Source of the DNA: Deltaproteobacteria bacterium
GTDB taxonomy: Bacteria; Myxococcota_A; UBA9160; SZUA-336
DNA length: 64,000 bases
Assembly: GCA_029261925.1 (NCBI GenBank)
Contig: JAJDAJ010000091.1
Location: 62,001 to 126,000 of the forward strand
Direction of reading: 5' to 3'
Of the stretch, positions 57,503 through 64,000 are shown piece by piece (position 1 is the stretch's first letter; every line of letters begins with the position of its first letter). The position numbers and the translations under genes are program-made. The notes beneath the pieces are model-generated. The model worked only from the letters and a program-made list of their open reading frames with translations. It did no database searches and was not told the origin of the DNA.

Positions 57503-58037
57503 ACAGCATGAGCTGACGCCGGGGCTCTCCGGTCGCGCCCGGGTACTCCGCGCGGAACGCCGCCACCGCGGCGTCATGATCGTCGACGATGCTCTTCGAG
57601 ATCTTCTCGTCCTCGAGGACCTGGACGCGCAGCGTGCCGATGTACAGCACCGAGGGCTCGGGCGGCACCGTGAACGCGGCACCGAGCTTCGCCTCGTACG
57701 ACTTGTGCTGCGAGGCGACGATCAGGCTCACGGTCCGGTCCTCGCGGTAGTGCATGATCGCGTAGCGGCCCGGCGGCAGATGCCAGTAGAACGGCTCGAT
57801 CTCCGCGACGGCGATCTCCTCGTCGCGATCCAGGCTCCAGATGCTGATCGACTCGCTGCCCGACGCGATCAGCGGCGTCTTGGCCAGCAGCTCGCCCTCG
57901 ACCTCCACGCTACCGAAGACGATCGACTCGCCCGGGGGTGCGGCACCCGCCGCGGACAGCTCGATGCCGCCCGCGGCACAGCCCAGCAGCAGCGCGGCCA
58001 GCGCCAGCGCAGCCCGTCCCGTTCCCGTCGCGGCCAT
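57489..58037 (-). CDS. Hypothetical lipoprotein
   Basis: Lipobox 'LALAALLLGCAAG'; conserved-looking beta-rich domain 'SVEVEGELLAKTPLIASGSESISIW'; convergent with 56300-57502. Confidence 0.7.
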   Translation of the reverse strand: MAATGTGRAALALAALLLGCAAGGIELSAAGAAPPGESIVFGSVEVEGELLAKTPLIASGSESISIWSLDRDEEIAVAEIEPFYWHLPPGRYAIMHYREDRTVSLIVASQHKSYEAKLGAAFTVPPEPSVLYIGTLRVQVLEDEKISKSIVDDHDAAVAAFRAEYPGATGEPRRQLMLFTEE

Positions 58038-58136
58038 CGTCGCTCCCGATCCCCGGCGAGGCGCCAGGGTACCACGGTGCTCCGGGCCGGGAGGGCCGCC
58101 CGGGCGTACAATCCGGGCCAGCACGAGGAGCGCGCC

Positions 58137-59018
58137 ATGACCTGGAGCATCGATCCCGGGCTGCTCGGACTCGAGGACAGCGTCGCGATCGTCACCGGGG
58201 GCGGCGGTCCCGGGATGGGCGGACAGCACTGCCGGCTGCTCGCGCGCGCCGGCTGCGACGTCGTGGTCGCCGACATCGACGAGCACGGAGGGCGCGACAC
58301 GGTCAAGGCGGTCGAGGAGATCGGCCGCCGCGCGGTCTTCGTCCACACCGATGTTCGCGACGAGGACGCCGTCGCCCGCATGGTCCGCGCCGCGTACGAG
58401 CGGCTGGGCCGGCTCGACGTCGCGATCAATCACGTGGGCAACGCCCCCGAGGGCACGGAGATGCTCGTCCCCTTCCTCGATTACACCCGCGAGGCCTGGG
58501 ACCGGATGATCGACCAGAACCTGGGCAGCACCTTCCTCTGCTGCCGCGCCGAGGCGCTGGCGATGATCGAGCACGAGACGCCGGGACGCATCGTCAACGT
58601 GGCCTCGTCGAGCGGCGTCGTGGGCGCCGAGAGCATCGCGGCCTACGGCGCGGCGAAGGCGGGGGTCATCCACCTGACGCGGACGCTGGCCCAGGAGCTC
58701 GGCCGCTACGGCATCCGCGTGAACTGCATCGTCCCGGGCACGCACAGCAATCCGCGGCAGGAGGCACAGCTGCGCGACCCCGACGTGCCCGAGTCGCGCA
58801 AGGAGTTCTTCCGCCGCGCGAACGCCGCGCCGCCGCTGGGGCGCCTGGGCGAGCCGTGGGAGACCGCCGGGCTGGCGGTGTTCTTTGCCTCGCGGCTGTC
58901 GAGCTACGTGTCGGGTCAGGCGCTCCTCTCCGACGGCGCGCTCACGGCGACGACTGCGCGGCCGCCGGTCCTGCTCGGCGCCGAGGCGGCGGCGGTGCGC
59001 CGGCTGCGGGACGGCTGA
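58137..59018 (+). CDS. SDR family NAD(P)-dependent oxidoreductase
   Basis: 'VAIVTGGGGPGMGGQHCRLLARAG', 'VASSSGVVGAESIAAYGAAKAGVIHLTRTLAQELGRYGIRVNCIVPG'. Confidence 0.94.
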   Translation: MTWSIDPGLLGLEDSVAIVTGGGGPGMGGQHCRLLARAGCDVVVADIDEHGGRDTVKAVEEIGRRAVFVHTDVRDEDAVARMVRAAYERLGRLDVAINHVGNAPEGTEMLVPFLDYTREAWDRMIDQNLGSTFLCCRAEALAMIEHETPGRIVNVASSSGVVGAESIAAYGAAKAGVIHLTRTLAQELGRYGIRVNCIVPGTHSNPRQEAQLRDPDVPESRKEFFRRANAAPPLGRLGEPWETAGLAVFFASRLSSYVSGQALLSDGALTATTARPPVLLGAEAAAVRRLRDG

Positions 59019-59024
59019 TCCCGG

Positions 59025-59285
59025 CTAGCGACCCCCGGAGAGCGCCTGGAGGATCTGGACCTCGTCGTCGCGCGCGAGCGGGGTGTCGATCCCGGCCACG
59101 CGCTCGCGATTGACGAAGATGCGGATGTGCTCCCGGATCGCGTCCTGCTCGTCGATCATGCGGAAGCGGATGCCGGGGTAGCATCGCTCGAGATCCTCGA
59201 GCAGCTCACGCACGCTGCCGCCCTGCGCCTCGACCTGGGCCGCGGTGGTGTAGGAGCGAAGCGGGGTCGGGATCGAGACCTTCAC
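59025..59285 (-). CDS. MoaD/ThiS family (ubiquitin-like) protein
   Basis: 'VKVSIPTPLRSYT...GSVRELLEDLERCYPGIRFRM...IRIFVNRERVAGIDTPLARDDEVQILQALSGG' with GG near C-terminus. Confidence 0.85.
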   Translation of the reverse strand: MKVSIPTPLRSYTTAAQVEAQGGSVRELLEDLERCYPGIRFRMIDEQDAIREHIRIFVNRERVAGIDTPLARDDEVQILQALSGGR

Positions 59286-60439
59286 GGATCGAGCTCCGCG
59301 ACCTCGACCGAGAACACGTGGGGCAGGTTGTCGAGCAGGCGCGACCAGCTCTCGCCCTCGTCGACGCTGCCCCAGATCTGACCGGTGGTCGTGCCGAGGT
59401 ACACGCCGACGGGATCGCGCGCGTCGGTGGCCATGGCCTGGCGCAGCACGGTCAGCCAGGCCTGCCCGGGTGGCAGGCCCGAGTCGAGGCGCTGCCAGCT
59501 GCGTCCCGCGTCGCGCGTGCGATACACCGCGGGTCGTCCATCGGGGCTGGTGCGCGGCCAGACGTCCGTGCCGTCCATGGGGAGGACCCAGGCGGTGTCC
59601 GGATCGCGAGGGTGCAGCTCGATCGGGAAGCCGATGTCGCCCACGTCGGCCGGCATCTGCTCGCCCACGCGCTCCCAGCGCTCGCCGGGTCGCTCCAGGC
59701 GATAGATGCCGCAGTGGCTCTGCTGCCAGAGCACGTCCGGTGCCCGGGGGTGCAGGCGCACGCAGTGCGGGTCCTGGCCGAACTCCGGCGTCGGGTCGGG
59801 CCTGAAGAGCGCCAGGCAGCCGCCGTTCAGCGGCCGCCAGTCGCGCCCTGCGTCGACGCTCTCGAACACGCCGCCGCCCGAGACGCCGATGTACAGGTGC
59901 TGCGGGTCGCGCGGATCGACGTTGATCGAGTGCAGCAGCGAGCCGTCGGGCGTGCCGTTGTTGCCGTCCTCGGTCCACGTCGCCCAGAGCGGGTGCTCGT
60001 TCCAGCCCGACACGGGTGCCCAGCTGCGGCCCGCGTCCTCGCTGCGGAACAGCGCCGGCGGCGAGGTGCCCGCGTACCAGACCCCGGGCTCGTCGGCGTG
60101 GCCGGGGGTCAGCCAGAGCACGTGGTGCACGCTCCGGCCCGCCTCTCCGTCCGCGGTCTTCGGGAACGCGGGTGGCGCGGTCGCCTCTTCCCAGCTGCGC
60201 CCCAGGTCGAGCGAGCGGAACACGGTCGGACCCAGATGACCGGCCCGCGTCGCGACCAGCAGCGTGCGCCGGTCGCGCGGATCCAGGACCGCGTGATACG
60301 CCAGGTGCCCGAGGAAGTGCGGCCCCTCGAGCTGCCAGGTGGAGCGGCTCGCGTCGCCGTGGAGCACGAAGACGCCCTTGCGGGTGCCGATCAGCAGCGC
60401 GAGCGGGCCGCCGGGCGGCCGGGTCGTGTCCGACGCCAT
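59282..60439 (-). CDS. BNR/WD40/YVTN sialidase-like beta-propeller protein
   Basis: Repeated Asp-box-like motifs 'FRSLDLGRSWEE', 'FRSEDAGRSWAPV', 'FESVDAGRDWRPL', 'YRTRDAGRSWQRL'. Confidence 0.88.
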   Translation of the reverse strand: MASDTTRPPGGPLALLIGTRKGVFVLHGDASRSTWQLEGPHFLGHLAYHAVLDPRDRRTLLVATRAGHLGPTVFRSLDLGRSWEEATAPPAFPKTADGEAGRSVHHVLWLTPGHADEPGVWYAGTSPPALFRSEDAGRSWAPVSGWNEHPLWATWTEDGNNGTPDGSLLHSINVDPRDPQHLYIGVSGGGVFESVDAGRDWRPLNGGCLALFRPDPTPEFGQDPHCVRLHPRAPDVLWQQSHCGIYRLERPGERWERVGEQMPADVGDIGFPIELHPRDPDTAWVLPMDGTDVWPRTSPDGRPAVYRTRDAGRSWQRLDSGLPPGQAWLTVLRQAMATDARDPVGVYLGTTTGQIWGSVDEGESWSRLLDNLPHVFSVEVAELDP

Positions 60440-60518
60440 CTCGAGTTCCTCCAGCGGGTGAGGCGGCAGCATACCGTCGCCGGCCGCAACCCGCGCCCGC
60501 CCGCCCGGTTCCACCCGG

Positions 60519-62372
60519 GTGATCCGATCCCTCCCTCTCGCGATCGCGCTGCTGCTGGCGGGCGCAGCCGCGCCCCCGGCCGTCGCGCAGGGCTGTCCCG
60601 GTGCCGATCCGCTGCGTCAGCCCTTCTTCGGCGACCTGCACGTCCACACCTCCTACTCGTTCGACGCCTACCTCTTCGAGACGCGCAACGACCCGCGCGA
60701 CGCCTACGGCTTCGCGCGCGGAGCCAGCGTGGGCCTGCCGCCACTCGACGCGAACGGCCTGCCCACGCGCAGCCTGCAGCTCGCGCGCGCGCTGGACTTC
60801 GCGGCGGTCACCGATCATGCGGAGCTGATCGGAGAGACGTCGATCTGCCTCTCTCCCGCGCATCCGCAGTACGGGTCCCAGGCCTGCCAGATCTACCGGG
60901 ACGGACCGCAGCAGACCGCGTTCTTCCTGTTCGGCTCCCCGCTGGCCCGGGCCGATCCGCAGCGCCTGCCCTTCTGCGGCACCGACGGGATCGTCTGCCT
61001 GCTGCAGGCGGCCCCGGTCTGGGCGGACCTGGTCGCGGCCGCCGCCGAGCACGACGATCCGTGCAGCTTCTCCACGTTCAATGCCTACGAGTGGACCGGC
61101 TCCCCGGAGTCGAGCACGCTGCACCGCAACGTGGTCTTCGCCGGCGCCAGCGTGCCCGCGCTGCCGCTGTCGTACTTCGAGGTACCCGACCCGGCCGGGC
61201 TGCGCGCGGCGCTGCTCTCCCAGTGCCAGACGGCGGGCGGGGACTGCGACGTGATCGCGATTCCCCACAACACCAACCAGAGCAACGGCCTGGCCTTCGA
61301 CCCGCCCGGCAGCGTCAGCGCCGCTGACGCCGCCCTGCGCGCCGCGGTCGAGCCCCTGGTCGAGATCGTCCAGCACAAGGGCGAGTCGGAGTGTCGCACG
61401 GGCGTCGACAGCAGCGACGAGCTCTGCGGGTTCGAGAAGACTGCGACCGGACCCCCCGCGGCGGACGCGCCGCTGTCCTACGTGCGCAACGCCCTGCGCG
61501 CGGGGCTGGAGATCGGCGCCGCGGTCGGCGTCAACCCGTACGCGATGGGCTTCGTCGGCGCCACCGACACCCACAACGGCACGCCCGGCGCGACGGAGGA
61601 GGCCGCCTACGTGGGCCACGCGGGCAACCTCGAGGCCGCACCCGCGGATCGCCTGTCCGGCGGCTCGCCGCGCAACAGCCCGGGCGGACTCACGGTGCTC
61701 TGGGCCGAGGCGAACACGCGCGCCGCGCTCTTCGCGGCCATGCGTCGGCGCGAGGCCTACGCCACCAGCGGCACACGTCCCTCGGTGCGCTTCTTCGGTG
61801 GCTTCGCGTACCCCGCCGATCTCTGCGACGAGCCCGACCTGGTCGCGCGCGGCTATGCGCAGGGCGTCCCCATGGGCGGCGAGATCGGCCCGTCGTCCGG
61901 CGCGGCGCCGCGCTTCGCCGTCTGGGCGCAGCAGGATCCGGGCACGGCCGGCGCCCCCGGTACGCCCCTGCAGCGCATCCAGATCATCAAGGGCTGGCTC
62001 GACGCCGAGGGCGTCACGCACGAGCGCGTGCACGACGTCGCGGGAGACGCCGCCGGCGGCGCCAGCGTCGATCCGCAGACCTGCCAGATCGACGGCGCCG
62101 ACTTCGCGTCGCTGTGCAGCGTCTGGGAGGATCCGGAATTCGATCCCGGCGAGTCCGCGTTCTACTACGCGCGCGTTCTCGAGAGCCCGAGCTGCCGCTG
62201 GTCCACCCTGGAGTGTCGCGCCGCCGGGGTCGACTGCTCCGCCGCGCCGCCGGCCGGATTCGAGACCTGCTGCGACGGCTCGCTGCCCCTGACCATCCAG
62301 GAGCGCGCCTGGACCTCGCCGATCTGGTACCGGCCCGCCGCAGCGCGTGCGGTGCCGGCCTTCCCCTACTGA
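60519..62372 (+). CDS. DUF3604 domain-containing exported protein
   Basis: Signal peptide; 'FFGDLHVHTSYSFDAYLFETRNDPRDAYGFARG', 'FAAVTDHAELIGE'; 'IQERAWTSPIWYRP' C-terminus. Confidence 0.9.
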   Translation: MIRSLPLAIALLLAGAAAPPAVAQGCPGADPLRQPFFGDLHVHTSYSFDAYLFETRNDPRDAYGFARGASVGLPPLDANGLPTRSLQLARALDFAAVTDHAELIGETSICLSPAHPQYGSQACQIYRDGPQQTAFFLFGSPLARADPQRLPFCGTDGIVCLLQAAPVWADLVAAAAEHDDPCSFSTFNAYEWTGSPESSTLHRNVVFAGASVPALPLSYFEVPDPAGLRAALLSQCQTAGGDCDVIAIPHNTNQSNGLAFDPPGSVSAADAALRAAVEPLVEIVQHKGESECRTGVDSSDELCGFEKTATGPPAADAPLSYVRNALRAGLEIGAAVGVNPYAMGFVGATDTHNGTPGATEEAAYVGHAGNLEAAPADRLSGGSPRNSPGGLTVLWAEANTRAALFAAMRRREAYATSGTRPSVRFFGGFAYPADLCDEPDLVARGYAQGVPMGGEIGPSSGAAPRFAVWAQQDPGTAGAPGTPLQRIQIIKGWLDAEGVTHERVHDVAGDAAGGASVDPQTCQIDGADFASLCSVWEDPEFDPGESAFYYARVLESPSCRWSTLECRAAGVDCSAAPPAGFETCCDGSLPLTIQERAWTSPIWYRPAAARAVPAFPY

Positions 62373-62431
62373 GCGAGCTCCCGGTGCGGCTGCGGCAGGC
62401 GAGTGCGCCGCGGCAGGTGTAGCATCGCCCC

Positions 62432-63307
62432 GTGAGCGACCCGATCGGCATCGTCATCACCGTGCATCGCGGCGAGTGCGAGGTGGTGCACGACGACCGG
62501 CTCCTGAGCCTCAAGCTCATCGGCCGGCAGGCACACCGCGGCCAGGAGCTGGTCGTCGGCGATGAGGTGCGCTTCGATCCGGAGGGCCTGGTCGTGCTCG
62601 ACGTGGAGCCGCGCCGCACTCGCCTGGCGCGCAGACGCCCGCGTGCGCGGCACCGCGAGCAGGTGATCGCCGCCAACATCGACCAGCTCGCGATCGTCGC
62701 CTCCGTGGACGAGCCGCCGTTCCGCTCGGGCGCTGTCGATCGCTTCATGCTCGCGGCCCTGGCGGGCGGTCTGCGGCCACTGCTGGTCGTGAACAAGCTC
62801 GACCTGCTCGAGACCCCGGATCTGCCGGACGCGATCGCCGGCTACGCCGACGTGCTGCCACTGCACGGAGTGTGTGCACACAGCGGGGCCGGGCTGGAGG
62901 GGCTGCGCGAGAGCCTGGCGGGTGCGCGCACCGTGCTCGCGGGTCACAGCGGCGTGGGCAAGTCCTCGCTGCTCAACGCGCTCAAGCCGGAGCTGCGCCT
63001 GGAGACCGGCGACGTCGCGCGTCACGGGCGCGGCCGCCACACCACCACGCGCTCGGTCTGGATGCGCCTGGGCCCCGATACGGTGGTGATCGACACGCCC
63101 GGCGTGCGCGAGATCGCCACCGGTCCCGTCGAGCTCGAGCTGCTGGATCGCGTGTATCCCGACATCGCGGAGCGGGCAGGGGAGTGCCGCTTCCGCGACT
63201 GCGCTCACGATCGAGAGCCGGGCTGTGCGGTGGGCGACGCGATCGAGTCGGGCACGCTGCGCCAGGCCAGGCTCGAGGGTTACCGCCGCCTGCTCGCCGA
63301 TCCGTGA
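62432..63307 (+). CDS. rsgA: Ribosome small subunit-dependent GTPase A
   Basis: 'VLAGHSGVGKSSLLNALKPELRLETGDVARHGRGRHTTTRS', 'VIDTPGVREI', Zn motif 'CRFRDCAHDREPGCAV'. Confidence 0.93.
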   Translation: MSDPIGIVITVHRGECEVVHDDRLLSLKLIGRQAHRGQELVVGDEVRFDPEGLVVLDVEPRRTRLARRRPRARHREQVIAANIDQLAIVASVDEPPFRSGAVDRFMLAALAGGLRPLLVVNKLDLLETPDLPDAIAGYADVLPLHGVCAHSGAGLEGLRESLAGARTVLAGHSGVGKSSLLNALKPELRLETGDVARHGRGRHTTTRSVWMRLGPDTVVIDTPGVREIATGPVELELLDRVYPDIAERAGECRFRDCAHDREPGCAVGDAIESGTLRQARLEGYRRLLADP

Positions 63308-64000
63308 GCGCGCTGGCGCTGGTGGGCCTGCGGGTCTGGGACGGCGACGGCACGGACTGCCTCGCCGGCGTCGATGCCCTGCGCGTCGAGGACGGGAAGA
63401 TCAGCGCCGTCGGTCGCTCGGGCGAGCTCGCCGCGGGGGCGACGGTACGCCGGGTCGACGGCGCCACCGCGCTGCCGGGGCTGATCGACGCGCACGTTCA
63501 CCTCTGCGTGGATCCCGCACTGCGCACGCCCGCGGAGCAGGAGCGGGTCGAGCCCGAGGTCCTCGAGCGCGCGCTGCGCCAGCGCGCGCGGGCCATGCTC
63601 CGCGCCGGCATCACCACCGCGCGTGACCTCGGGGGGCCGCGCTGGCATGAGGTCGCGCTCCGCGATGCGATCGCGCGCGACGAGCTGCCGGGGCCCCGCC
63701 TGCTCTGCGCGGGTCAGCCCGTGACCACGCCCGGCGGCCACTGCTGGTTCTGGGGCGGCGAGGCGGCCGACGTCGACGAGATCCGCGCGGTGGTCCGGCG
63801 CCAGCTGGAGCACGGCGTGGACTGGATCAAGCTGATCGCCACGGGCGGGCGCGCCACCCCCGGTAGCAGTCCGCTCGACGCGCAGCTCGACGCTGCGCAG
63901 ATCTCGGCAGCGGTCGGCGAGGCCGCCGCGGCCGGACGCCGCGTGGCTGCTCACTGTCACGGCACGGCCGGGATCCGCAATGCGGCGCGCGGAGGGGTGC
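63304..64000 (+). CDS. Amidohydrolase (imidazolonepropionase-like), truncated by window end
   Basis: GTGA overlap with rsgA; 'ATALPGLIDAHVHLCVDP', 'GITTARDLGGPRWHEVALRDAI', 'HGVDWIKLIATGG'. Confidence 0.9.
   Translation, partial: MSALALVGLRVWDGDGTDCLAGVDALRVEDGKISAVGRSGELAAGATVRRVDGATALPGLIDAHVHLCVDPALRTPAEQERVEPEVLERALRQRARAMLRAGITTARDLGGPRWHEVALRDAIARDELPGPRLLCAGQPVTTPGGHCWFWGGEAADVDEIRAVVRRQLEHGVDWIKLIATGGRATPGSSPLDAQLDAAQISAAVGEAAAAGRRVAAHCHGTAGIRNAARGGV

Overview
GC-rich 64 kb bacterial chromosomal window, probably deltaproteobacterial in the broad sense (Myxococcota / Desulfobacterota / Binatota-like); taxonomy is inference only. Coding density is high. No CRISPR array, prophage or transposase was recognised. 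Housekeeping landmarks: purL; SRP RNA (ffs)-dnaX-ybaB-recR followed by mglB-mglA; priA-def-fmt-rsmB-rpe; rsgA; and one CAT-anticodon tRNA. The accessory content is rich in amidohydrolases (five amidohydrolase-2-like, three imidazolonepropionase-like), two LLM flavin monooxygenases, two DUF3604 proteins, an enoyl-CoA hydratase, SDR and alpha/beta hydrolases. The most interesting region is 44.1-55 kb. It holds a tightly coupled minus-strand operon resembling a rearranged Pga/poly-GlcNAc-type exopolysaccharide synthase-export locus: TPR/beta-barrel porin, GT2 synthase, 62-aa membrane protein, NodB-type deacetylase, and a separate glycosidase-like lipoprotein. Its first gene encodes a KaiC-like ATPase fused to a receiver domain and a probable degenerate GGDEF domain. 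The operon diverges from an orphan MreB paralog and lies near a mini flagellar rod protein. Sigma-28-like sites (CTCAAG/CTAACG-N15/16-CCGATG/A) lie upstream of this operon, of mglBA and of the flagellar-rod gene, which suggests a shared motility/surface-polysaccharide regulon. Family assignments come from reading the supplied translations; no database search was run.
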